Assembly (NCBI GenBank): GCA_021732245.1
Contig: JAKFVJ010000004.1
Span: 1 to 22,636, forward strand
Length of the DNA: 22,636 nucleotides
Reading direction: 5' to 3'
From: Candidatus Obscuribacterales bacterium
GTDB lineage: Bacteria; Cyanobacteriota; Vampirovibrionia; Obscuribacterales; Obscuribacteraceae
Below the pieces are notes generated by a model. The model did not search any database and was not told the origin of the DNA. It was given only the letters and a program-made list of their open reading frames with translations. The position numbers were made by a program, and so were the translations under genes. Shown here piece after piece: positions 1 to 5,832 of this stretch (position 1 is the first letter of the stretch; the number at the start of each line of letters is the position of its first letter).

Positions 1-12
1 ACTAAGAAGGAC

Positions 13-26
13 TGGGGTTAACCCCA
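13..26. repeat. 14-bp perfect palindrome TGGGGTTAACCCCA
   Basis: The sequence TGGGGTTAACCCCA is a perfect palindrome. There is no loop and no T-tract follows, so an operator-type site is more likely than an intrinsic terminator. It overlaps a TAA (19-21) that could be the stop of an upstream gene lying outside the window. Confidence 0.35.
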
Positions 27-400
27 ATTGCTAATAAAAACCGTTAGACAGGTTGGCTAATTTTTGATGCTGTTTTTTGGACACAATGCACATTGCTGTC
101 AATAGTTGGGCTGGTGTAAATTGAGAGTAGGAAGAACAGAAAGCGCTTATCAAAAGTGCACTGTTGTTGCGGCTTTTACGCCCGCCTTCTTTGGAACACG
201 TTGAAATAGCAATATTCAATAGAGAGAATCATGAGCAACGCAAAATTCCTAATAACGAGTTTTCTGTAGCGTCTCTTCTTTACCAGTCGCTGTGCGGTGC
301 ACGCGGCTAATTCCAATAACTTCTCAAGTTAACTTACAAGCACACCAAATATGGTGATGCCTTACGTCAACGCACATTCCAATACGGAAAGGTACATTTT
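22..400. other. Leading region without a supported gene
   Basis: I see no convincing gene here. The longest frame is a 62-codon minus-strand ORF at 31-219 with no ribosome-binding site and a composition unlike an ordinary protein. A 10-bp perfect palindrome (AAGTTAACTT, 326-335) lies about 65 bases before the aminotransferase start, in the stretch where its promoter should be. I could not pick a convincing -35/-10 pair. Bases 1-21 can be read as the last codons of an upstream plus-strand gene (T-K-K-D-W-G-stop), but seven codons cannot establish that. Confidence 0.4.
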
Positions 401-1738
401 ATGGTTCTCTACAAGAAGGACATGCAAGAAAAGTCACGGTTACCGATTGTAGACAGACAGGCTCTGCGCTACGAGCAGATGGCAGCTGAGGCGCTAACGA
501 ATTCAATTGAACACTTAAACCATGCCTACAGACAAAAACTTTGTGGAGCAGAGGGCGCAGTTGAGTTTCGTGATGGTGGTGTTTATACCTACGACAATCA
601 TGGCAAACGCTATTTGGATTGTCTTGGTGGATACGGCATATTCAACGTCGGACACAGACACCCGCGCGTTATTGAAGCTGTACGCAATCAATTAGATCAA
701 GTCTGCCTGCACAGTCAGGACTTGCTCAATCCTTGGGCAGCTGAGCTTGCAGCCAAACTAGCTGATATTGCTCCAGGCAAACTGAAGTACACATTTTTCT
801 GTAACAGTGGAACAGAAGCAGTGGAAGGCGCCTTGAAACTGGCTCGCCTGTATACAGGCAAGACTGAAATCATCTCCACACGCAACGCCTATCACGGTGT
901 CTCCATGGGAGCGCTTTCGGCAACCGGTCGCGATGTATTTCGTAAGCCGTTTGAGCCTTTGCTCGATGGATTTGTACATGTGCCGTTTGGCGATGCAGCA
1001 GCCATTGAAGCTGCAATCACAAAGAAAACAGCAGCTGTAATCCTTGAACCAATTCAAGGTGAAGGTGGTATTCACGTGCCGCCGAAAGGCTACTTGAAGA
1101 AAGTTCGTCGCATAACCCAAAAGCACGGCATCTTGCTCATTCTCGATGAAGTGCAGACAGGTATGGGACGCACAGGTCGCATGTTTGCTTGCGAACATGA
1201 AAATGTTCAACCGGACATCATCTGCTTAGCCAAAGCGCTCGGCGGCGGTGTCATGCCAATCGGTGCTTTCATGTCGACATCGAAGATTTGGAAAGTGTTG
1301 GAATCAAACCCAACAATTCACAACTCGACATTTGGTGGTAACCCGCTTGCTTGTACGGCAGCATCCGCCACAATTGATGTATTGCGAGATGAACACTTGC
1401 CTGCTCGTGCAACCATGATGGGCAACCACTTCATGCGTCGCTTAACGCAGCTTCAGAGACGTTACCCTGAATACATTGCTGATGTTAGAGGTAAAGGTCT
1501 CTTGATTGGCTTGGAATTCGAAACCAAGGAAGTCCGTGAAGCTGTCCAAGTGGAACTCTTCCACAGAGGTGTATTGGTAGCCGCTACGCTCAATGCGAAC
1601 CGCACAATTCGTATCGAGCCACCATTAATCATCACTGAATCGCAAATCAATTTGATGGTTGATACCTTGGAAGATATCTTGGTTGACATCACCAATAAAA
1701 AGGTGAAGGTCAAGAAGAGAAAAGCCAAGAAGGACTAA
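401..1738 (+). CDS. patA: Putrescine aminotransferase-like class III PLP enzyme
   Basis: A 445-residue fold-type I, class III (omega) aminotransferase. The closest family I recognise is putrescine aminotransferase (YgjG/PatA), which moves the terminal amino group of putrescine to 2-oxoglutarate in polyamine breakdown. Shared blocks are LGGYGIFNVGHRHP (75-88), FFCNSGTEAVEGALKLA (132-148, phosphate-binding), ILEPIQGEGG (214-223), LDEVQTGMGRTG (248-259, D249 would contact the PLP pyridine nitrogen) and CLAKALGGGVMPIGA (275-289, K278 the PLP lysine). The ATG at 401 follows GGAAAGG with an 8-base gap. The C-terminus carries a Lys-rich tail (KKVKVKKRKAKK) beyond the usual enzyme end. Acetylornithine or other omega-amino substrates cannot be excluded. 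No other polyamine gene is adjacent, so the substrate is inferred from similarity alone. Confidence 0.85.
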   Translation: MVLYKKDMQEKSRLPIVDRQALRYEQMAAEALTNSIEHLNHAYRQKLCGAEGAVEFRDGGVYTYDNHGKRYLDCLGGYGIFNVGHRHPRVIEAVRNQLDQVCLHSQDLLNPWAAELAAKLADIAPGKLKYTFFCNSGTEAVEGALKLARLYTGKTEIISTRNAYHGVSMGALSATGRDVFRKPFEPLLDGFVHVPFGDAAAIEAAITKKTAAVILEPIQGEGGIHVPPKGYLKKVRRITQKHGILLILDEVQTGMGRTGRMFACEHENVQPDIICLAKALGGGVMPIGAFMSTSKIWKVLESNPTIHNSTFGGNPLACTAASATIDVLRDEHLPARATMMGNHFMRRLTQLQRRYPEYIADVRGKGLLIGLEFETKEVREAVQVELFHRGVLVAATLNANRTIRIEPPLIITESQINLMVDTLEDILVDITNKKVKVKKRKAKKD

Positions 1739-1763
1739 CCCCTGCTAGACTTTTGTCGGGGGT
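1738..1763 (+). promoter_or_regulatory. Possible hairpin covering the next gene's ribosome-binding site
   Basis: ACCCC (1738-1742) can pair with GGGGT (1759-1763), and inside it GAC (1748-1750) pairs with GTC (1755-1757) around a TTTT loop, leaving a 5-base bulge. The G-run is the only Shine-Dalgarno-like element before the ATG at 1772. The fold would therefore join the aminotransferase stop codon to control of the downstream start. There is no U-tract after the stem, so it is not a classical terminator. The regulatory role is inference. Confidence 0.3.
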
Positions 1764-1771
1764 ATTTACCA

Positions 1772-2266
1772 ATGAATAAATTAGGCTTGATTACAGGCGC
1801 AGTTTTGGCGGCAATCACAGTACAGGCAACCCTGGCACAGACTTCGACGACCGAGGAAGTAATTATTACGGAACCGGCTTTTAAATCTCAGAAGAAGCCG
1901 TTGATTCCTGGTGGGAAAGAGACACGCATTCCATATAGCCCGGTGCCGTTATTCAAACAACGACTCACTAATAGCTTGGAGCAAATTGATACTGGTGTGT
2001 CCAAAGGCTGGGTGACAAGTGATGTTGCCGCAACTTTGAAGCAGCAAGGCAATGAAATCGCCCCATTGATTGACAAGATCAAAGATGCAAAAGGCGCAGA
2101 TAAGCCTTTGGTTGATGAAGTTGAGCAAAAACTTACAGCTTTGAATGCGGCCGTTTTTGCTTCGTTCAATAAGAAGGAAACAACGACTCCGCCAAAGGAA
2201 AAGGCAAAAACCACTAAGACAGCTCCATCAAAGCCGGCTCCTAAGAAGCCAGCGAAGCCTTCTTAG
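1772..2266 (+). CDS. Small exported protein of unknown function with Lys/Pro/Thr-rich tail
   Basis: I do not recognise this 164-residue protein. It has a typical Sec signal peptide (MNKLGLITGAVLAAITVQATLA, cleavage expected near residue 22). A helical middle section (about 62-133) follows, and residues 136-164 form a low-complexity Lys/Pro/Thr tail containing KPAPKKPAKP. Such tails usually act as disordered linkers or bind the envelope electrostatically. The gene sits 33 bases after the aminotransferase and 27 bases before another exported protein on the same strand, so the three may be cotranscribed. Its helical section resembles the N-terminal part of the next protein in layout, so the two could be diverged relatives. 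A periplasmic or cell-wall location is likely, but the function is unknown. Confidence 0.7.
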   Translation: MNKLGLITGAVLAAITVQATLAQTSTTEEVIITEPAFKSQKKPLIPGGKETRIPYSPVPLFKQRLTNSLEQIDTGVSKGWVTSDVAATLKQQGNEIAPLIDKIKDAKGADKPLVDEVEQKLTALNAAVFASFNKKETTTPPKEKAKTTKTAPSKPAPKKPAKPS

Positions 2267-2293
2267 CATTCTACAATCAAGTAAGGAAAGGAC

Positions 2294-3235
2294 ATGCGCA
2301 ATAAATTGCTGTTGCAACTGATCGGCGTGATACTCATCTGCTCATTTGTCATTTCACAGGTGCGAAGTGTTGGTGCTGAAAATGCTACAGGTTCTGTTGT
2401 CACTGTGACGCCAGGTCCTCTTGAGCAACAACGACTGCAGTTGTTGGCAAAAATTCAGGGTGCAAAAAAATATGGAATCGGTGTTTCTACCTATATTGCC
2501 GCTTTTGGCTCCATAGAGGAACAAGTAAAATCGGGAAGCACAGAAGACATTCTTAAGGGACGAATTGAATCACTGACACGTTCGCTGGATGCGCAAATTG
2601 CTAACTCCACCCAGCTAAAAACGAATAGCATATCGGTTACCGGTAGGTCTTCCGGTGTTATGCCGAAAGCTAGCGTCCCTTCAACACCTCGAAGTAATTC
2701 GAGTTCAGGTAGTACAACCTATCCGAGTGCCGACCTTCGCTATGATGGCATCTATATTGCCAGTGAGCCTGGTGGTGACCGCTTTGGTAGAGCAGCCGGC
2801 GAAAGCTATTACATTTTGTGGTTTACCAGTCAACAACGAAACATGGGAAATGCCAGAATTGCAATATGGTCCAAGCACAAAGATGAGGATACAGATCGGT
2901 TTCTAGCCCGTGCATGGAACGGTTCGAAAAGCGACTCCCTCAGCACTCCTGGTCAATTCTCACTTGATGGGCAAAAAATCAAATTTGCAATGGATCAAAT
3001 TGCTTATGAGGGAATAGTTGGACCTAGTGATATAAAACTAGACTGGAAACGTATGAAAAGTGCTCTCACTTTTCATACTCAGCGCTATGTCGGTCCCAAT
3101 ACCCCAGCCGGATGGCTGGGGGAAGATCATAACTTGGGACATGGTTCAGGTGGAAGTTATGTTTTCCGTTTCCATAGCGACAAGGAAATGGCTAATCTCA
3201 GCAGGGAAGTGTCTAAAAAAGATCAGGGAGAGTGA
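2294..3235 (+). CDS. Exported two-domain protein of unknown function
   Basis: A 313-residue protein with an N-terminal signal peptide or signal anchor (MRNKLLLQLIGVILICSFVIS, then a probable VGA cleavage near residue 28). A helical region (about 40-110, with LLAKIQGAKKYGIG and RIESLTRSLDAQI) follows, then a Ser-rich linker (about 118-145). The C-terminal domain (about 146-305) is rich in Gly, aromatic and charged residues (LRYDGIYIASEPGGDRFGR; GWLGEDHNLGHGSGGSYVFRFH). I do not recognise a known family. AAGGAAAGG just before the ATG is a strong ribosome-binding site. Its TGA shares one base with the ATG of the uracil-DNA glycosylase, so the two are probably translationally coupled. The C-terminal domain may be a beta-rich binding or enzymatic module, but no catalytic motif is evident. 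Confidence 0.7.
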   Translation: MRNKLLLQLIGVILICSFVISQVRSVGAENATGSVVTVTPGPLEQQRLQLLAKIQGAKKYGIGVSTYIAAFGSIEEQVKSGSTEDILKGRIESLTRSLDAQIANSTQLKTNSISVTGRSSGVMPKASVPSTPRSNSSSGSTTYPSADLRYDGIYIASEPGGDRFGRAAGESYYILWFTSQQRNMGNARIAIWSKHKDEDTDRFLARAWNGSKSDSLSTPGQFSLDGQKIKFAMDQIAYEGIVGPSDIKLDWKRMKSALTFHTQRYVGPNTPAGWLGEDHNLGHGSGGSYVFRFHSDKEMANLSREVSKKDQGE

Positions 3236-3921
3236 TGAGCGCTGACTCTCTGTCCAGGCTGAATAAGGATGTGATTACTTGCCGACTTTGTCCGCGCCTG
3301 GTTGAGTATCGGGAAAAGGTTGCCAGAGAAAAGCGGGCTGCATATTTCAACTGTGAGTATTGGGGCAAGCCTGTTCCTGGCTTTGGTGATCCCAAAGCCG
3401 AATTGCTTGTTGTAGGTTTGGCTCCGGCTGCTCATGGCGGAAATAGAACTGGACGCGTGTTTACTGGCGACAGCTCAGGGACATTTCTTATGAGGGGACT
3501 TCATGAGTTTGGCTTTGCCAATATTCCTGATAGTGTGAGTCGTGATGATGGGCTTGTTTTGAACAACGCTTATATTGTTGCGCCGGTTAAGTGCGCGCCG
3601 CCGGATAATAAGCCGTTGCCGAAAGAGATACTAAATTGCCGTCCGTATCTTGATAGAGAAATGGCTTTGTTGAAAAATCTTAGAGCTGTTCTTGTGTTGG
3701 GAAAGATTGGCATGGAGTCTTTTCTAGAGGTGTTGCGGGAGCAGGGACACGAAATTCCCAAGTTGGCTTTTGCGCATGGGGCAGTTTATGACCTGGGTGA
3801 CGGATTGCCGCAGATATTTGTGTCGTATCACGTGAGTCGGCAGAACACGCAAACTGGCAAGCTTACGCCAGTAATGTTTGAGTCTGTGATTGGGAATATC
3901 AAAAAGTATCTGAAGTGCTGA
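3235..3921 (+). CDS. Family 5 uracil-DNA glycosylase (UDGb)
   Basis: Excises uracil and other deaminated bases from DNA at the start of base-excision repair. Motif A is GLAPAAHGGNRTGR (61-74), with Ala where other UDG families carry a catalytic Asp or Asn, which is the signature of family 5. Motif B is HVSRQNTQTGKLT near the C-terminus. Four cysteines (C16 and C19 in CRLC, C120 in KCAPP, C135 in NCRPY) sit where the family binds a 4Fe-4S cluster. At 228 residues its length is typical. The preceding GTG (3232) is also in frame, but AGGGAG lies only one base from it, and the ATG at 3235 has better spacing and overlaps the upstream stop as TGATG. The last ~22 codons are duplicated, in diverged form, about 860 bases downstream beyond the DUF3800 gene. 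Confidence 0.9.
   Translation: MSADSLSRLNKDVITCRLCPRLVEYREKVAREKRAAYFNCEYWGKPVPGFGDPKAELLVVGLAPAAHGGNRTGRVFTGDSSGTFLMRGLHEFGFANIPDSVSRDDGLVLNNAYIVAPVKCAPPDNKPLPKEILNCRPYLDREMALLKNLRAVLVLGKIGMESFLEVLREQGHEIPKLAFAHGAVYDLGDGLPQIFVSYHVSRQNTQTGKLTPVMFESVIGNIKKYLKC
3855..3899 (+). repeat. Direct repeat, copy 1 (3' end of the intact UDG gene)
   Basis: The 45 bases at 3855-3899 match 4717-4761 at 41 positions. The only differences are one block of four (AGTA versus TGCC). Weaker similarity (about 60-70 per cent) continues for some 20 bases after it. This copy encodes GKLTPVMFESVIGNI of the intact glycosylase. A small inverted repeat (ACTGGC 3853-3858 / GCCAGT 3867-3872) lies at its left edge. Confidence 0.9.
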
Positions 3922-3987
3922 AAGATTAATTTCGTGCTAAGTAGCGTGTAATAAAATTCAGAGTAAGGTATATATGAATATGGTTAT

Positions 3988-4039
3988 TGGGTTGATGATA
4001 AGAACCCTCGGGTTCTGCTCGCAAGAGCTAGTCAACCCA
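3988..4039 (+). other. Compact three-way-junction inverted-repeat structure (leader or small RNA candidate)
   Basis: Three perfect nested inverted repeats lie within 52 bases. The outer stem is TGGGTTGA (3988-3995) with TCAACCCA (4032-4039). Inside it are AGAACCC (4001-4007) with GGGTTCT (4010-4016), and GCTC (4017-4020) with GAGC (4025-4028) closing a GCAA loop of the stable GNRA type. The last two stems abut, as coaxially stacked helices would. A further GGGTT (4054-4058) and TTATCA (4057-4062) directly precede the DUF3800 ATG and could pair with AACCC (4034-4038 or 4003-4007) and TGATAA (3996-4001), giving alternative folds. It may be a regulatory leader of the DUF3800 gene, a small RNA, or a DNA-level recombination site. 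It lacks tRNA features. Function is inference. Confidence 0.5.
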
Positions 4040-4062
4040 TTACTATTATTTGCGGGTTATCA

Positions 4063-4710
4063 ATGCGGTATGTATTCGTTGATGAGGCAGGTAATTTTGA
4101 CTTCTCTGTTAAGGGAAGCCAGTTTTATGTAGTAACGGCAATTACTGTTACCGAATGGCAAGCATTGGCAATGGAACTATTGAGTTTACGCATGCAACTT
4201 GCCGTTGATGGTGTTGAGTTGGGTGAATTCTTTCATGCTTCTGAGGAACGACAAGCTGTCCGTGATCGAGTGTTTTCGATAATTAAATCGTCTGATGTTG
4301 TTGTTGATGCAGTTGTCTTGGATAAGAAAAAGACTTTACCGGGCATCGCAGAAAATCACGACATCTTCTATAAGCTTGCCTGGAAATTGCTTTTTAAATA
4401 CATTTCCGAAGAGCGGTTAAAGGAAGAGGCAGAGATATTTATTGCCGCAAGTTCAATTGGCACGAAACGAGAAAAGACACTGTTTCGTCAGGCTCTTCAA
4501 TCGGTTGCGCTTGCGCACAGCGGGAATAAAAAAGTCGCCACCGCTTTTTGGGCAGCCGGATCTCATCCGTTGCTGCAGGTTGCGGACTATTGCTCATGGG
4601 CGATCCAGCGATGGAAGGAAAAAGATGATGATCGTTCGTGGGTATTGATTGAACCTAAGGTCAAAAGTTGTTTCGAACCGTTTAAAGATTCTCGGATGAC
4701 GTACTACTGA
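4063..4710 (+). CDS. DUF3800 domain protein
   Basis: A 215-residue protein that I assign to DUF3800 (uncharacterised, thought to have an RNase H-like fold, often in accessory or phage-related DNA). Evidence is the N-terminal acidic motif YVFVDEAGNF (D7, E8; family DESG-like), the conserved FFHASEERQAVRDRVF (56-71, H58), and the C-terminal LLQVADYCSWAIQRW (170-184, D175). Together these acidic residues and the His could form a metal-dependent nuclease-like site, but no activity is established. The start has only a weak GCGGG before it and a strongly foldable 5' leader. The gene is bracketed by two copies of the UDG 3' end and looks like an insertion between UDG and the VOC gene. No partner antitoxin, integrase or transposase is visible. 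Confidence 0.75.
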   Translation: MRYVFVDEAGNFDFSVKGSQFYVVTAITVTEWQALAMELLSLRMQLAVDGVELGEFFHASEERQAVRDRVFSIIKSSDVVVDAVVLDKKKTLPGIAENHDIFYKLAWKLLFKYISEERLKEEAEIFIAASSIGTKREKTLFRQALQSVALAHSGNKKVATAFWAAGSHPLLQVADYCSWAIQRWKEKDDDRSWVLIEPKVKSCFEPFKDSRMTYY

Positions 4711-4711
4711 T

Positions 4712-4741
4712 AAACATGGCAAGCTTACGCCTGCCATGTTT
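4712..4741. terminator. Probable bidirectional intrinsic terminator
   Basis: AAACATGGCA (4712-4721) and TGCCATGTTT (4732-4741) form a perfect 10-bp stem with a 10-base loop, starting one base after the DUF3800 stop. The A/T ends give a short T-run in both directions. It can therefore serve the DUF3800 gene and, from the other strand, the convergent VOC gene ending at 4788. The stem exists because this copy of the UDG tail reads TGCC where the intact copy reads AGTA. Confidence 0.6.
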
Positions 4742-4761
4742 GAGTCTGTGATTGGGAATAT
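4717..4761 (+). repeat. Direct repeat, copy 2 (tail fragment beyond DUF3800)
   Basis: Partner of 3855-3899, with 41 of 45 positions identical. The two copies lie in direct orientation 862 bases apart and enclose the structured leader and the DUF3800 gene. Confidence 0.9.
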
Positions 4762-4798
4762 ATATAAGTTTCTCAAGCGTCGCGGACCTAAAACATAG
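4718..4798 (+). pseudogene. Orphan 3' fragment of a second uracil-DNA glycosylase gene
   Basis: Read in frame, this stretch gives GKLTPAMFESVIGNIYKFLK and then RRGPKT-stop. The intact UDG ends GKLTPVMFESVIGNIKKYLKC. Differences are silent third-position changes or single residue replacements (V/A, K/Y, Y/F), with no frameshift and its own stop at 4796-4798. The similarity begins within the motif B region of the glycosylase (TGKLT). Upstream of it is the DUF3800 stop, so the rest of the gene is missing. The fragment overlaps the 3' end of the convergent VOC gene by 11 bases. That suggests it is the tail of the UDG gene that originally faced the VOC gene. Confidence 0.8.
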
Positions 4799-5231
4799 CG
4801 GATAGTCTCATTGGTGCGCCGTCGAAACTTATTTGATCGTTGTTCCATAGGGCAACTTCAATTTCGTAACCTGTGGGGTCGGTTACGTACCAAGATGTTG
4901 AATGTGGGTAGTCGACGGCTCCGCCGTATGCAACTTTTAGCTTCTCGCGCTTGACGGTGTCCTCCCACTCTTTGCGATCAGTTATTCGCAAACCGAAGTG
5001 GTTGATGCCGTGAAAGTTGTGCAGGCGCGAATCGTCGAAGTCGGCGTATTCTCGTTCTGGGTGCTCGTAGATGCAGAGCATTGATTCACCGCCTTTGATG
5101 ATGCCCCAGCGGACACCGGCACGGACGCCGTCTTCGACCAGGGTGAAGCCGAAGATGCGTTTGTACCAGTCGACGGTTTCGTCGAAGTTTGAGACGGAGA
5201 GGTTGAGGTGATCTAGGTGTTTTACTTTCAT
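4788..5231 (-). CDS. VOC-superfamily (glyoxalase/dioxygenase-fold) protein
   Basis: A 147-residue single-domain protein of the vicinal oxygen chelate superfamily. It has two beta-alpha-beta-beta-beta modules: LDHLNLSVSNFDETVDWYKRIFGF at the N-terminus, and INHFGLRI followed by VTDPTGYEIEVALW at the C-terminus. The His of LDHLNLSV, the His of INHFGLRI and the Glu of YEIEV sit where the family binds a divalent metal. Members include glyoxalase I, ring-cleavage dioxygenases and fosfomycin/bleomycin resistance proteins, and I cannot say which reaction applies. The ATG at 5231 is chosen because AAAGGAG lies 9 bases before it; a longer frame to 5285 runs through the intergenic hairpin and is unlikely. 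It lies downstream of rubrerythrin on the same strand, so a stress-linked role is possible but unproven. Confidence 0.8.
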   Translation of the reverse strand: MKVKHLDHLNLSVSNFDETVDWYKRIFGFTLVEDGVRAGVRWGIIKGGESMLCIYEHPEREYADFDDSRLHNFHGINHFGLRITDRKEWEDTVKREKLKVAYGGAVDYPHSTSWYVTDPTGYEIEVALWNNDQISFDGAPMRLSAMF

Positions 5232-5240
5232 AGTTGCGAT

Positions 5241-5247
5241 CTCCTTT
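5241..5247 (-). promoter_or_regulatory. Ribosome-binding site fixing the VOC start
   Basis: AAAGGAG on the minus strand, 9 bases before the ATG at 5231. It favours this start over the in-frame upstream ATG at 5285. Confidence 0.75.
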
Positions 5248-5255
5248 AGGTGTGC

Positions 5256-5274
5256 GGGCGCATGCAATGCGCCC
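5256..5274. repeat. GC-rich 8-bp hairpin, REP-like
   Basis: GGGCGCAT (5256-5263) and ATGCGCCC (5267-5274) are perfect inverted arms around GCA, followed by CTACAAAA on the plus strand. It lies in the 55-base gap between rubrerythrin and the VOC gene. There is no T-run on the minus strand after the stem, so it is a weak terminator at best. It resembles the dispersed palindromes (GTAGGGGCGC... type) seen between genes in many bacterial genomes. It could also trim or stabilise mRNA between the two genes. Confidence 0.55.
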
Positions 5275-5286
5275 CTACAAAACAAG

Positions 5287-5769
5287 TTATGCGGATTCTT
5301 TGAGTGCAGGATTCTTCAAGTTTTCCAAAGCGGTTTGGTAGCGTTTGGCGTGGAAGGCTTCGACCATGCCTAAAGCGTGGAAGCGTTTGGCTGCTTGTTG
5401 AAAGATTTCTGCGTGTTCTTTCGATTCGGCAGCTTGTTCTTTAAATTCAGCTACTGCTTCGAGATTTCCTTCTTCTTTGGCAACGCGTTCAAACTCTGGG
5501 TACATTTGATTTGTTTCGTAGAGTTCGCCTTCGATTGCTAGTTCAAGAAGTTTTTCGACCGTCATTTCTGATTCCGGATACAAGAGATCGAGATGGGCGA
5601 ACGCATGACCTGTTTCTTGATGGGCTGTTTCTTCAAAGAGATCAGCGACCGAATCGCTGCCGAGTTTGCGGGCAATTCTGGCGAAGTACAAATACTTACG
5701 ATTGGCCATTGATTCGCCGGCGAACGCGGAATGTAAGTTAGTTTCGGTTTTTGTTTGATGGTTATGCAT
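5287..5769 (-). CDS. Rubrerythrin-like diiron peroxidase lacking the rubredoxin domain
   Basis: A 160-residue ferritin-like four-helix protein that would reduce hydrogen peroxide in the cytoplasm with a diiron centre. Ligand positions match rubrerythrin: E19 (FAGES), E52 with H55 (ETGH), E82 and E85 (GELYE), E115 with H119 (ESKEH). The C-terminal rubredoxin domain with its CxxC pairs is absent and the protein ends soon after the fourth helix, so electrons must come from a separate donor (erythrin/sulerythrin type). A strong AAAAGGAGTT precedes the ATG. A 17-bp TTTAGA-N5-TCTAAA palindrome lies upstream, matching the one before the neighbouring PerR-like gene, so peroxide-responsive control is likely. 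A general ferritin-like function cannot be ruled out. Confidence 0.9.
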   Translation of the reverse strand: MHNHQTKTETNLHSAFAGESMANRKYLYFARIARKLGSDSVADLFEETAHQETGHAFAHLDLLYPESEMTVEKLLELAIEGELYETNQMYPEFERVAKEEGNLEAVAEFKEQAAESKEHAEIFQQAAKRFHALGMVEAFHAKRYQTALENLKNPALKESA

Positions 5770-5798
5770 GATTGAACTCCTTTTGTATTTAATCTAGC

Positions 5799-5815
5799 TT
5801 TAGAATTAATCTAAA
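5799..5815. promoter_or_regulatory. PerR/Fur-type operator before rubrerythrin
   Basis: TTTAGAATTAATCTAAA, 6-bp perfect arms around 5 bases, about 30 bases upstream of the rubrerythrin ATG. It matches the palindrome before the regulator gene at 14 or more of 17 positions and resembles the AT-rich inverted repeats bound by PerR. A further TCTAG/ATTAAAT stretch adjacent to it could form a second, imperfect half. Confidence 0.75.
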
Positions 5816-5832
5816 TGGAAGGCCAAAAAATT

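Noticed and set aside
31..219. 62-codon minus-strand ORF in the leading region
   Set aside because: No ribosome-binding site, low-complexity Ser/Lys-rich product, no recognisable family; treated as chance.
758..1210. 150-codon minus-strand ORF inside the aminotransferase gene
   Set aside because: Antisense shadow of conserved coding sequence; Cys-rich product with no family resemblance.
3988..4039. tRNA or tRNA-like gene
   Set aside because: The outer stem resembles an acceptor stem, but the span is only 52 bases, with no anticodon arm, no T-loop consensus and only two inner hairpins.
5232..5285. N-terminal extension of the VOC protein to 5285
   Set aside because: It would translate through the GC-rich hairpin and the ribosome-binding site; the ATG at 5231 has a strong AAAGGAG.
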